Source of the DNA: Actinomycetes bacterium
GTDB lineage: Bacteria > Actinomycetota > Actinomycetes > Mycobacteriales > Mycobacteriaceae
NCBI GenBank assembly: GCA_023461275.1
Contig: JAEYMI010000048.1
Span: 124,001 to 188,000, forward strand
Length of the DNA stretch: 64,000 nucleotides
Direction: 5' to 3'
Positions 24,064 through 33,610 of this stretch are shown here, piece after piece. The translations under genes were made by a program, and so were the position numbers. The first letter of the stretch is position 1. Each line of letters starts with the position of its first letter. The notes beneath the pieces are model-generated. The model was given only the letters and a program-made list of their open reading frames with translations. It had not been told where the DNA came from and searched no databases.

Positions 24064-25563
24064 TCAGGTGGTCAGTTGGTCGACCAGTTCGGCAGCCGAA
24101 TCCACCGAATCGAGAAGACTTCCCACGTGTGCGCGACTGCCGCGCAGCGGCTCCAGCGTCGGGATCCGGACCAGCGAATCGCCGCCGAGATCGAAGATCA
24201 CCGAATCCCAGCTGGCGGCGGCGACGTCGGCACCGAAACGTCGGAGGCATTCGCCGCGGAAGTAGGCGCGGGTGTTCTCCGGCGGGGTGGTGACGGCCTT
24301 GGCGACGTCGTTCTCGTCGACGAGTCGTTTCATCGAACCCCGGGCCACCAGTCGGTTGTAGAGACCCTTGTCGAGCCGGACGTCGGAGTACTGCAGGTCG
24401 ATCAGATGCAGGCGCGGTGCCGACCACCCCAGCCCCTCCCGCTGCCGGAAGCCTTCGAGGATGCGGAGTTTCGCCGGCCAGTCGAGAATGTCGGCGCATT
24501 CCATCGGGTCGCGTTCGAGCCGGTCCAGCACATCGGCCCAGGTCTCGAGGACGTGCTTGACCCGCGCGTCGTCGGAGTTCTCACGCTCGTGGAACGCGAC
24601 GCAGCGTTGCAGGTATTCGCGTTGCAGGGCGAGTCCGGTGAGTTCGCGTCCGTCGGTCAGCGCGACGGTGGCCGACAGTGTCGGGTCGTGGCTGATGGTG
24701 TGGACCGCCTGGACCGGCCGGGCCAACTCGATATCGGCGAAGCTGACGCCGGCCTCGATCAGGTCCAGCACCAGCGACGTGGTTCCCACTTTGAGGTAGG
24801 TGGCGGTCTCGGCGAGGTTGGCATCGCCGATGATCACGTGCAGACGCCGGTAGCGGTCGGGGTCGGCGTGCGGCTCGTCGCGGGTGTTGATGATGCCGCG
24901 CTTGAGGGTGGTCTCCAGACCGACCTCGACCTCGATGTAGTCCGACCGCTGCGACAGCTGGTAGCCGGCGGTGTCGCCGGACTGTCCGATGCCGACCCGG
25001 CCGGAACCGCAGATGACCTGCCGCGAGGCGAAGAAGGTGGTCAGCCCGGCGATGACCGACGTGAACGGCGTCTCGCGGCTCATCAGGTAATTCTCGTGGG
25101 TGCCGTAGGAGGCGCCCTTGCCGTCGATGTTGTTCTTGTACAACTGCAGCCGCGGTGCACCCGGGACGCTGGCGACGTGGCGGGCGGCGGCTTCCATCAC
25201 ACGTTCGCCTGCCTTGTCCCAGATGACCGCATCCATCGGGTCGGTCACCTCCGGGGCGGAGTACTCGGGATGAGCATGGTCGACGTAGAGCCGCGCACCG
25301 TTGGTGAGAATCATGTTCGCCGCGCCGATCTCGTCGGCATCGATGATCGGTGCCGGCCCCGAACCGCGGCCGAGGTCGAATCCGCGCGCATCACGCAGCG
25401 GTGACTCGACCTCGTAGTCCCATCGGGTGCGCTTGGCACGTGGCACACCGGCGGCCGCGGCATAGGCCAAAACCGCCTGCGTGGACGTCATGATCGGATT
25501 GGCGGTCGGGTCGCCGGGAGCCGATATGCCGTACTCGACCTCGGTGCCGATTATTCGCTGCAT
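24064..25563 (-). CDS. dop: Deamidase/depupylase of Pup
   Basis: Converts the C-terminal Gln of Pup to Glu and also removes Pup from substrates. The 499-residue protein starts MQRIIGTEVEYGISAPGDP and has TNGARLYVDHAHPEYSAPE, LQLYKNNIDGKGASYGTHENY and NTRDEPHADPDRYRRLHVII, sharing the glutamine-synthetase-like fold of PafA. Dop-specific features include the segment after EYSAPEVTDP (the loop region). The ATG at 25563 matches the M. tuberculosis start. It is divergent from glgP with 100 bp between. Confidence 0.96.
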   Translation of the reverse strand: MQRIIGTEVEYGISAPGDPTANPIMTSTQAVLAYAAAAGVPRAKRTRWDYEVESPLRDARGFDLGRGSGPAPIIDADEIGAANMILTNGARLYVDHAHPEYSAPEVTDPMDAVIWDKAGERVMEAAARHVASVPGAPRLQLYKNNIDGKGASYGTHENYLMSRETPFTSVIAGLTTFFASRQVICGSGRVGIGQSGDTAGYQLSQRSDYIEVEVGLETTLKRGIINTRDEPHADPDRYRRLHVIIGDANLAETATYLKVGTTSLVLDLIEAGVSFADIELARPVQAVHTISHDPTLSATVALTDGRELTGLALQREYLQRCVAFHERENSDDARVKHVLETWADVLDRLERDPMECADILDWPAKLRILEGFRQREGLGWSAPRLHLIDLQYSDVRLDKGLYNRLVARGSMKRLVDENDVAKAVTTPPENTRAYFRGECLRRFGADVAAASWDSVIFDLGGDSLVRIPTLEPLRGSRAHVGSLLDSVDSAAELVDQLTT

Positions 25564-25663
25564 ACTCCCGAGCGTAGTGGTCTGGTGACCGAGGCGTGGC
25601 AGGGGTGTGGCCAGGAGGTTTCCACCCTGCCGGGCGGGTCGGGTGCGCGTACGGTTCTGCGGT

Positions 25664-28324
25664 GTGAAAGCCTTCCGCCGGTTCACCGTTCGGGTGCCGC
25701 TCCCCGCCCGCCTCGCAGCCCTCGACACCCTCGCGCACAACCTGCGCTGGTCCTGGCACGCACCCACCCAGGACATGTTCGCCGCGATCGACCCCGACAG
25801 GTGGGCCGCCACCGGAGACCCCTTGCGCCTGCTCGCCGAAGTCGATCCCGAGCGGTTGACCGCGCTGGCCGCCGACGACGCCTTCGTCGCCCGGGTCGAC
25901 GACCTCGACACGGACCTGTCGGCCTATCTCGCCGACCGACACTGGTTCGGTGAATTCGCCGAGCGTGAGGTGAGCTCGGGTTCGGTTGTGCCGCAGGGCA
26001 TTGCCTACTTCTCGATGGAATTCGGGATCTCCGAGGTGTTGCCGATCTACTCCGGAGGCCTCGGCATCCTGGCCGGCGACCACCTCAAGGCGGCCTCCGA
26101 CCTCGGACTTCCGCTCATCGGGGTCGGACTGCTCTATCGTTCCGGATACTTCCGGCAGAGCCTGTCCCGGGACGGCTGGCAGATCGAGCGTTACGCCATC
26201 AACGACCCCAGCGCCCTGCCGGTGTCGCTGTTGTCCGACGGTGCCGAACCGGTCGAGATCACCATCGCCATGCCCGGTGGCCGCACGTTGCACGCGCACG
26301 TGTGGGTGGCCACCGTCGGGCGGATCCCCCTGCTGCTGCTCGACACCGAACTGCCGTCGAATGACGAGGAACTGCGCTCGATCACCGACCGGCTCTACGG
26401 CGGCGACCAGGATCACCGGATCAAACAGGAGATCCTGCTCGGCATCGGTGGCGTGCGCGCGATCCGCGAATTCACCCGGCTGCGCAACCTGCCCGCGCCG
26501 TCGGTCTTCCACATGAATGAAGGACACGCGGGCTTCCTCGGCGTCGAGCGCATCCGTGAATTGGTCAGTGGCGGCAACGATCTCGACTTCGACGCGGCCG
26601 AGGCCGTGGTCCGCGCGTCGAACGTGTTCACCACCCACACGCCGGTACCGGCCGGCATCGACCGCTTTCCCACCGACATGGTGCGCTACTACCTCGACGC
26701 CGACGAATCGGGCCAGTCCCGACTCGTGACCGGACTCGGTGTCGCGACGATCCTCGACCTCGGCGATGAGGCCACGCCAGGCGTTTTCAACATGGCGCAC
26801 ATGGGTTTTCGGCTCGGCCAGCGCAGTAACGGGGTATCGCAACTGCACGGCGAGGTGAGTCGGCACATGTTCGCCGATCTGTGGCCGGGATTCGACGACG
26901 CCGAGGTACCGATCGGCGCGATCACCAACGGTGTGCACGGGCCCACCTGGACCGCGCGCGCATGGCTGACGATGGCCGGTGGTGCCGACGGCGCACCGGC
27001 CGGATCCGAGGCGTCCGCCTACCTCGAGGTACCCGCCGCCACGCTGTGGCAGACCCGCAACGAACTACGTGGCGACCTGGTCGACGAGGTCCGTCGTCGC
27101 GCGTACGCCAGCGGACGTGACCGCGGCTTCAGCCACGCCGAACTCGGTTGGACCGACGACATCTTCAACCCCGACGTGCTCACCATCGGCTTCGCTCGTC
27201 GCGCCGCCACCTACAAGCGCCTCACGCTGATGCTGCGTGACCCGGACCGACTGCGTCGCATCCTCAACGATCCGGACCGGCCGGTCCAGTTGGTGGTGGC
27301 CGGCAAGGCGCATCCGGCCGACGACGGCGGCAAGTCGCTGATCCAGCAGTTGGTGCGGTTCACCGAGGACCCGCAGGTGCGCGAACGCATCGTCTTCCTG
27401 CCCGACTACGACATCTCCATGGCCCGCCAGATCTACGCCGGATGCGATGTGTGGCTGAACAATCCGGTCAGGCCGATGGAAGCGTGCGGGACGTCGGGGA
27501 TGAAGTCGGCACTCAACGGCGGTCTCAACCTGTCGATTCTGGACGGCTGGTGGGATGAGATGGCCGACGGCGAAAACGGTTGGGCGATACCGTCGGCCGA
27601 CGGCGTCACCGACGAGCACCGGCGCGACGATCTCGAGGCCGTGGCGCTCTACTCACTGCTCGAGGAGACGGTGATTCCGCTCTTCTACAACCGCGACGCC
27701 GACGGGCTGCCGCAACGCTGGGTCGAGATGGTGCGGCACACCTTGGCCGAGCTCGGCCCGAAGGTGTTGGCGTCCCGGATGGTTCGTGACTACACCACCG
27801 AGCTGTATACACCCGCGGCCGCATCCGTCACGGCGATCTCGGCCGATCATTTCGCGCCGGCCCGCGATCTCGCGGCCTTCCGGCACACCGCAGTGGCCGC
27901 GTGGCCGGCGGTGGCGGTGATCGCCGTCGACGATCAGCCGGTCGAGCATGGCGACGAGTTGGGCGTACCGGGCGCGCCGGCGCTGCAATTGACCGCGCAC
28001 GTCGAGCTCGGGGCGCTGCGCAGCGATCAGGTGCTCGTCGAGGCGCAGGTGGGCCGGATCGACAACGACGGAAACATCGTCGACCCCCGAGAAATCCGGA
28101 TGGCGCCACTCCCGGAGCCCGACGCCGCGGGCCGCGCGCAATTCACCGCGCTGTTCACTCCGCGCCGATCGGGCCGGCTGGGCTACACCATCCGTGTCGT
28201 ACCGTTCCATCAACAACTGTCGGTGGACGCCGAATTCGGCCTGGTCCGCTACCCGTCGGGTACCGCCGACGACGCCGGGCCCGCGCTCAGCGGGGCTTCC
28301 TCAGAACCAGTCGTGAGTACGTGA
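25664..28324 (+). CDS. glgP: Alpha-glucan phosphorylase (GT35, GlgP type)
   Basis: Releases glucose-1-phosphate from alpha-1,4-glucans. From GTG 25664 the protein has 886 residues: an N-terminal DUF3417 domain (about 10-110), the active-site loop YFSMEFGISEVLPIYSGGLG, EGHAGFLGVERIREL, RRAATYKRLTL, and the pyridoxal-phosphate site ACGTSGMKSALNGGLNLS with its lysine. It resembles M. tuberculosis GlgP (Rv1328), which is not located near dop there. The C-terminal 38 bp overlap the 3' end of the ABC exporter gene on the other strand. It breaks the dop-to-mpa run of minus-strand genes. Confidence 0.93.
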   Translation: MKAFRRFTVRVPLPARLAALDTLAHNLRWSWHAPTQDMFAAIDPDRWAATGDPLRLLAEVDPERLTALAADDAFVARVDDLDTDLSAYLADRHWFGEFAEREVSSGSVVPQGIAYFSMEFGISEVLPIYSGGLGILAGDHLKAASDLGLPLIGVGLLYRSGYFRQSLSRDGWQIERYAINDPSALPVSLLSDGAEPVEITIAMPGGRTLHAHVWVATVGRIPLLLLDTELPSNDEELRSITDRLYGGDQDHRIKQEILLGIGGVRAIREFTRLRNLPAPSVFHMNEGHAGFLGVERIRELVSGGNDLDFDAAEAVVRASNVFTTHTPVPAGIDRFPTDMVRYYLDADESGQSRLVTGLGVATILDLGDEATPGVFNMAHMGFRLGQRSNGVSQLHGEVSRHMFADLWPGFDDAEVPIGAITNGVHGPTWTARAWLTMAGGADGAPAGSEASAYLEVPAATLWQTRNELRGDLVDEVRRRAYASGRDRGFSHAELGWTDDIFNPDVLTIGFARRAATYKRLTLMLRDPDRLRRILNDPDRPVQLVVAGKAHPADDGGKSLIQQLVRFTEDPQVRERIVFLPDYDISMARQIYAGCDVWLNNPVRPMEACGTSGMKSALNGGLNLSILDGWWDEMADGENGWAIPSADGVTDEHRRDDLEAVALYSLLEETVIPLFYNRDADGLPQRWVEMVRHTLAELGPKVLASRMVRDYTTELYTPAAASVTAISADHFAPARDLAAFRHTAVAAWPAVAVIAVDDQPVEHGDELGVPGAPALQLTAHVELGALRSDQVLVEAQVGRIDNDGNIVDPREIRMAPLPEPDAAGRAQFTALFTPRRSGRLGYTIRVVPFHQQLSVDAEFGLVRYPSGTADDAGPALSGASSEPVVST

Positions 28325-30608
28325 TCGCAATGAGCACCACGCCGATGACCAGCACGATCAGGTAGGCCAGAGCCAGATTGGCCAGGGTGTGATCCCACAA
28401 GGTCTCGTCGCGCACCGATGGTGACTGCGGCGAGACGTTGCGCAGGTCGACGGTGGTCGCGGCAGCCGAGTATCCCCAGCGGGCCGGAAACAGCCACGAC
28501 AGTTGCTCCAGTCCGATGCGTCCGGCCAGCGGAAAAAGGCCGCCGCAAAAGACCAGCTGGATCATCACCACCAGCACCAGCGGCGGCATGATCTGCTCGT
28601 TGGATGCCACCAGCGACGAGATGGCCAGCCCGATCAGGGTGCTCACGCACGCCAGGACGGCGATGGTGATGAACAGTTCCAGCCAACCGGGCATCACCAC
28701 TCCCGCCGACGGTATTCCGCGACCGAGGTAGGTGATCGCGAGCATCACCGCGGCCTGCACCGTGGCCACGACGAAGAAGACGGCGATCTTGGCGAACAGG
28801 TACGACGCCGGGCGGAGGCCGACAGCCCGTTCGCGTTCGTAGATCGCTCGCTCGCCGACGAGATCGCGAGCGGTCAGCGCGATGCCCATGAACGACGCGC
28901 CGATCACCATGACCACCAGGATCTGCACCGTCTCCCCCGCGCTGTCTGCGGAGTTGCGGCTGAAACCGGCCGACCCTGGTATCACCAGGGAGAGCAGCCC
29001 GAGCACGATCGGCAGGACGGCGAGGAAGACGAGGTATCCGGTATCGGCGAGGATCAGGCGCACCTGGCGCCGGGCGATGGTGCCAGCCTGCCGACCGAAC
29101 CCGCTGCGCGGCGAGCGGTTCGGGGGTCCGGCGGGCCACACCGGTGGCGGCGCCGGCGGCCGGCGGTGCAGTGCCAGGTACCGCTGGTGGGCGAGATCGG
29201 GCCGGTCGGCGACGAAGGCGAAGATCTCAGCCCAATCCGCGGTGCCCATCGCGGCCCCGACGGCGTCGGGCCGACCGAAGTAGGCGGTCCTGCCGCCGGG
29301 CGCCAGCAGCAACACCTGGTCACACATCGAGAGGTAGGTCAGCGAATGGGTCACCACGATGACCACGCGGCCGGCGTCGGCCAGCCGGCGCAAGGTCGCC
29401 ATCACCTGGCGGTCCAGGGCGGGATCCAGACCCGAGGTCGGCTCGTCGAGAACCAGTAGCGAGGGACCGGTGAGCAACTCCATCGCCACCGACGCCCGTT
29501 TACGTTGTCCGCCGGACAGCTTGTCGACGCGGGTGTCGAGGTGTTCGAGCAGTTGCAGTTCGCCGAGCACACCGGCTATCACCCGGTCCTGATCATCGCG
29601 GCTCAGGTCGGGCGGCAGCCGCAATTCCGCGGCGTAGCGCAGTGCTTGCCGCAGTGTCAGTTGCCGATGCAGCACATCGTCCTGCGGCACCATGCCGATC
29701 CGGGTACGCAGTGCCTCGTATTCGGCGTGGACCCCGCGACCCTCGAAGGTCACCACACCGGTCGTCGGATCGTTGAGTCCGGCGATGATCTTCGAGACCG
29801 TCGACTTGCCGGCACCGGAAGGTCCGATGATCGCGGTCAACGTACCCGGCGCGGCGGAGAACTCGACGTCGGTGAGCAGTTGTTTGCCGTCGATCACGAG
29901 TCCGACGCCACCGACGTGAACCCCACCGGAGTCCGCGTGTGCTCGGCCGGGCAACAGTCGACCTCCCGACACGACCAGGTCGGTGTTGCCGATGGTGACG
30001 ACCGCGCCCTCTCCGACCGGCTGTGAGGTGATGCGTTGCCCGTTGACGTAGGTTCCGTTGACGCTCCCGAGATCCTCGAGAATCAGCCCCTGCCCGGTGG
30101 CCAGCAGTCGGGCGTGGTGACGGGACGCCAGGACGTCGTTGACGACGATGTCGTTGTCGGGGGTGCGGCCGATGGAGGCGGCGCCTGCGACGGGGGGCGC
30201 GGCCACGGGCCCGCCTCCCCCGATGTTGTGCTGCAGGGACTGCAGGTGTGGAGCGTCGCGCAGCGAAGGTGTGAGGAACCCGCCGGACGGGGCGACCGGG
30301 CCGTCGAGGACGACATCGACGACGGGACCGGCGACGGCATCACCGAGCATCACCCGCAGCGGGGCGGTGACCGGAATCTCGTGCAGGCGCCGACCGTCGA
30401 GAAAGAACCCGTTGGTGGATCCGGCGTCGGCCAGCATCCACCCGGTCTCGCGCCACTGGAGCGTGAGGTGTCGGCGCGACACCAGCGGGTGGTTGACCAC
30501 GATGTCGTTGTCGGGGGTGCGACCGACGGTGACCTGTGGCGACCGCCCGAATGGATAGACGACTCCCCCGACGACGACGCGCCCGGAAGCCATGACAGGA
30601 CTGTTCAT
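28287..30608 (-). CDS. FHA-domain ABC exporter (Rv1747-like, ABCG-type half transporter)
   Basis: A 773-residue fusion. Two phosphothreonine-binding FHA domains lie at about 20-75 and 140-200; both contain GRTPDNDIVVN and then SRRH or SRHH. The ATPase follows (about 235-470): Walker A GPSGAGKST, signature LSGGQRKRA, Walker B LLVLDEPTSGLD. An ABC2-type membrane domain with about six helices covers 510-770. M. tuberculosis Rv1747 has this architecture and is phosphorylated by the kinase PknF, whose phosphothreonines bind the FHA domains; regulation by a Ser/Thr kinase is therefore inferred. No kinase gene is in the window. The substrate is unknown, with cell-envelope lipids suspected. Confidence 0.92.
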   Translation of the reverse strand: MNSPVMASGRVVVGGVVYPFGRSPQVTVGRTPDNDIVVNHPLVSRRHLTLQWRETGWMLADAGSTNGFFLDGRRLHEIPVTAPLRVMLGDAVAGPVVDVVLDGPVAPSGGFLTPSLRDAPHLQSLQHNIGGGGPVAAPPVAGAASIGRTPDNDIVVNDVLASRHHARLLATGQGLILEDLGSVNGTYVNGQRITSQPVGEGAVVTIGNTDLVVSGGRLLPGRAHADSGGVHVGGVGLVIDGKQLLTDVEFSAAPGTLTAIIGPSGAGKSTVSKIIAGLNDPTTGVVTFEGRGVHAEYEALRTRIGMVPQDDVLHRQLTLRQALRYAAELRLPPDLSRDDQDRVIAGVLGELQLLEHLDTRVDKLSGGQRKRASVAMELLTGPSLLVLDEPTSGLDPALDRQVMATLRRLADAGRVVIVVTHSLTYLSMCDQVLLLAPGGRTAYFGRPDAVGAAMGTADWAEIFAFVADRPDLAHQRYLALHRRPPAPPPVWPAGPPNRSPRSGFGRQAGTIARRQVRLILADTGYLVFLAVLPIVLGLLSLVIPGSAGFSRNSADSAGETVQILVVMVIGASFMGIALTARDLVGERAIYERERAVGLRPASYLFAKIAVFFVVATVQAAVMLAITYLGRGIPSAGVVMPGWLELFITIAVLACVSTLIGLAISSLVASNEQIMPPLVLVVMIQLVFCGGLFPLAGRIGLEQLSWLFPARWGYSAAATTVDLRNVSPQSPSVRDETLWDHTLANLALAYLIVLVIGVVLIAITYSRLVLRKPR

Positions 30609-30694
30609 CAGCTGATGAGCTTAGTTCCCTGTCGACGTGGCCGCCGAGCGCGTCGGTCGTTTGAACCTGACGGGTAACCGCTGGTGGGTAAGTA

Positions 30695-32479
30695 CTAGAG
30701 GTATTGCCCGGTGTTGGTCTCGGTGTCGATGGCGCGGCTCGCGCCGGAGCTCTTGCCGGTGACCAGCGTGCGGATGTAGACGATCCGTTCGCCCTTCTTG
30801 CCCGAGATCCGCGCCCAGTCGTCGGGGTTGGTGGTGTTCGGCAGGTCCTCGTTCTCGGCGAACTCGTCGAGGATCGAGTCGAACAGGTGCTGCACCCGCA
30901 GACCGGGCTGACCGGTCTCCAGTTGCGACTTGATCGCGTACTTCTTGGACCGGTCCACAACGTTCTGGATCATGGCACCGGAATTGAAGTCCTTGAAGTA
31001 CATGATCTCCTTGTCGCCGTTGGCGTAGGTGACCTCGAGGAAGCGGTTGTCCTCGCTCTCGGCGTACATCCGCTCGACCACGCGCTCGATCATCGCGTTG
31101 ACGCACGCGGTGCGATCACCACCGAACTCGGCGATGTCATCGGCGTGCACCGGCAGGGTGTCGGTGAGGTACTTGGAGAAGATGTCCATCGCCGATTCGG
31201 CGTCGGGACGCTCGATCTTGATCTTCACGTCGAGGCGGCCGGGCCGCAGAATGGCCGGATCGATCATGTCCTCACGGTTGGAGGCACCGATCACGATGAC
31301 GTTCTCGAGACCTTCCACGCCGTCGATCTCACTGAGCAGCTGCGGAACCACCGTGGTCTCCACATCCGAGGAGACGCCCGAACCGCGGGTACGGAAGATC
31401 GAATCCATCTCGTCGAAGAAGACGATGACCGGCGTTCCCTCGGAGGCCTTCTCACGCGCCCGCTGGAAGATCAACCGGATGTGACGTTCGGTCTCACCGA
31501 CGAACTTGTTGAGCAGCTCGGGGCCCTTGATGTTGAGGAAGTAGGACTTGGCCTCCTTCGCGTCGTCACCTCGGACCTGCGCGATCTTCTTGGCCAGCGA
31601 GTTGGCCACCGCCTTGGCGATCAGTGTCTTACCGCAGCCGGGAGGACCGTAGAGCAGTACGCCCTTGGGCGGGCGCAGCGCGTAATCGCGGAAGAGATCC
31701 TTGTGCAGGAACGGCAGCTCGACGGCATCCCGGATCTGCTCGATCTGCCGTCCGAGGCCACCGATGTCCTCGTATCCGACGTCGGGGACCTCCTCGAGGA
31801 CCAGGTCTTCGACCTCGGCCTTGGGGACCCGCTCGAACGCGAAACCGGCTTTGGTGTCGATCAGCAGCGAGTCACCCGGGCGCAGTTTGCGCCGGTGACC
31901 GTCCTCGCCGTCGACCTCGCCGAGCAGCGGATCGGCCAGCCACACGACCCGCTCCTCGTCGGCGTGCCCGACGACCAGCGCGCGACGCCCGTCGCCGAGT
32001 ACCTCGCGCAGTGTGCTGATCTCGCCGACGGCGTCGAACTCGCACGCCTCGACGATGGTGAGTGCCTCATTGAGCCGCAGTGTCTGGCCCTTGGACAAGG
32101 TGTCGACGTCGATGTTGGGTGAGCAGGTCAACCGCATCTTGCGCCCGGAGGTGAAGACGTCGACGGTTTGATCCGCGTGAATGTCGAGCAGGACGCCGTA
32201 TCCGCTCGGCGGCTGACCGAGTCGGTCGACCTCCTCACGGAGCGCGACGAGCTGCTGTCGCGCTTCCTTCAGCGTCTCGAGCAGCTTGGCGTTGCGCGCG
32301 GTCAGATTGTCAACGCGTTCCTGGAGGTCACGCGAGTCGACCGGACGGGTGAACCCGCGGTCGGCGATCGAGTGCGACGACGACGACAAGGATCCGCCGA
32401 ATGCGTCGTCGGGGGTGTTCGACGTGGTGTCGGCTCCCTCGTGGCGATCAGATGCACCGTGGCGATCAGATTCGGTCAT
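30695..32479 (-). CDS. mpa: Proteasome-associated AAA ATPase Mpa (ARC)
   Basis: Hexameric unfoldase that recognises Pup and feeds substrates into the 20S proteasome. The 594 residues contain an N-terminal coiled coil (about 50-95, LQERVDNLTARNAKLLETL) that binds Pup, tandem OB domains, and an AAA module with Walker A GPPGCGKT, Walker B VIVFFDEMDS and an arginine-finger region ASNREDMIDPAILRPGRLD. The protein ends GQYL, the penultimate-Tyr motif that docks into PrcA pockets. It is separated from dop by glgP and the FHA exporter. Confidence 0.96.
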   Translation of the reverse strand: MTESDRHGASDRHEGADTTSNTPDDAFGGSLSSSSHSIADRGFTRPVDSRDLQERVDNLTARNAKLLETLKEARQQLVALREEVDRLGQPPSGYGVLLDIHADQTVDVFTSGRKMRLTCSPNIDVDTLSKGQTLRLNEALTIVEACEFDAVGEISTLREVLGDGRRALVVGHADEERVVWLADPLLGEVDGEDGHRRKLRPGDSLLIDTKAGFAFERVPKAEVEDLVLEEVPDVGYEDIGGLGRQIEQIRDAVELPFLHKDLFRDYALRPPKGVLLYGPPGCGKTLIAKAVANSLAKKIAQVRGDDAKEAKSYFLNIKGPELLNKFVGETERHIRLIFQRAREKASEGTPVIVFFDEMDSIFRTRGSGVSSDVETTVVPQLLSEIDGVEGLENVIVIGASNREDMIDPAILRPGRLDVKIKIERPDAESAMDIFSKYLTDTLPVHADDIAEFGGDRTACVNAMIERVVERMYAESEDNRFLEVTYANGDKEIMYFKDFNSGAMIQNVVDRSKKYAIKSQLETGQPGLRVQHLFDSILDEFAENEDLPNTTNPDDWARISGKKGERIVYIRTLVTGKSSGASRAIDTETNTGQYL

Positions 32480-32650
32480 TGCTGACTCCTCTCCCCGGCC
32501 TACCCTGCTCGGGTGTTGCGCCGTGACTCCACGCTACCGGGGCGACATGAAAATCGCCCTGCACCGCGCGAAGCCCGGTGTTGAGGGTGTGTTAAATGTA
32601 GGTCTTCTCAACGTATTACCGGCGTTTGCGCCAGTACAGCGATATAACGC

Positions 32651-33499
32651 TCAGCCCTTGCTGGGGCGTCGTTGTGGACGCAAGGTGGTGACGCCATCGG
32701 CGAGTCTCCGGGCGGTCACCAGAAACGCGGTGTGGCCTTGCATTTTGTGTTCTGGACGCACGGCCAGCCCGACGGCACTCCAGTCGCGCACCAACGACTC
32801 CCATGCGCGGGGCTCGGTCCAGCACTCCTGGTCGCGGATGGCCTCGATGATGCGGGACAGCTGGGTGACAGTTGCCACATACACCACAAGAACTCCGCCT
32901 GGTTGCAATGCGGCCCGCACCACCTCGAGTGGCTCCCAGGGAGCCAGCATGTCGAGGATCACGCGATCGAACAGCCCGTCGGCCGGACCACTGCCCGCCG
33001 GGTCGAGATCGGCGAGGTCGGCGATGCGCAGCAGCCAGTTGTCCGGGGGGCCGCCGAAGAAGGTCTCGACGTTGCGGACCGCGTGCTCGGCGTGATCCTC
33101 GCGTATCTCATAGGACACCACCGAACCGCCGGTGCCGACCGCCCGCAGCAGCGAGCATGTCAGCGCCCCCGAACCCGCGCCGGCCTCGAGAACCCGGGCA
33201 CCGGGAAAGACATCGCCCTCGGTGACGATCTGTGCGGCGTCCTTGGGATAGATGACCTGGGCGCCGCGCGGCATCGACAGTACGTAGTCGACCAGCAGCG
33301 GACGAAGCGCCAGATACTGTGTGCCGCTCGTGGCCGACACGATGCTTCCCTCGGGGGCACCGATCAGATCATCGTGGGCGATGGCGCCGCGATGGGTGTG
33401 GAACAGCTTGCCCGGCTCGAGGTGGACGGTGAATTTGCGTCCCTTGGCGTCGGAGAGCTGTACCCGGTCGCCCTCGGCGAAGGGGCCCGTGGTCGACAT
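32651..33499 (-). CDS. trmI: tRNA (adenine58-N1)-methyltransferase TrmI
   Basis: Methylates N1 of A58 in the T-loop of tRNAs. The 282-residue protein has an N-terminal beta barrel (about 1-75), then a Rossmann methyltransferase domain with the SAM motif RVLEAGAGSGALTCSLL and DRVILDMLAPWEPL. It corresponds to M. tuberculosis Rv2118c, also located after mpa. It is divergent from the RecB-like nuclease gene (111 bp between starts). Confidence 0.94.
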   Translation of the reverse strand: MSTTGPFAEGDRVQLSDAKGRKFTVHLEPGKLFHTHRGAIAHDDLIGAPEGSIVSATSGTQYLALRPLLVDYVLSMPRGAQVIYPKDAAQIVTEGDVFPGARVLEAGAGSGALTCSLLRAVGTGGSVVSYEIREDHAEHAVRNVETFFGGPPDNWLLRIADLADLDPAGSGPADGLFDRVILDMLAPWEPLEVVRAALQPGGVLVVYVATVTQLSRIIEAIRDQECWTEPRAWESLVRDWSAVGLAVRPEHKMQGHTAFLVTARRLADGVTTLRPQRRPSKG

Positions 33500-33610
33500 C
33501 GGTGGCGGTGTCCTTTCGCATGCGCTCCTGACGCACAGGCAGGGCGCGAGTGACGCGGCGACGGCATGTCGCCGCCCGAGGTGTCAGTGTCGCGCCCTAC
33601 CCTGCCAGGT

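Noticed and set aside
23983..25404. 473-residue plus-strand open frame
   Set aside because: It lies antisense to dop, with no recognisable domain; Dop motifs on the minus strand are unambiguous.
30704..32122. 472-residue plus-strand open frame
   Set aside because: It is antisense to mpa. The AAA ATPase on the minus strand has all its motifs, and this frame has none.
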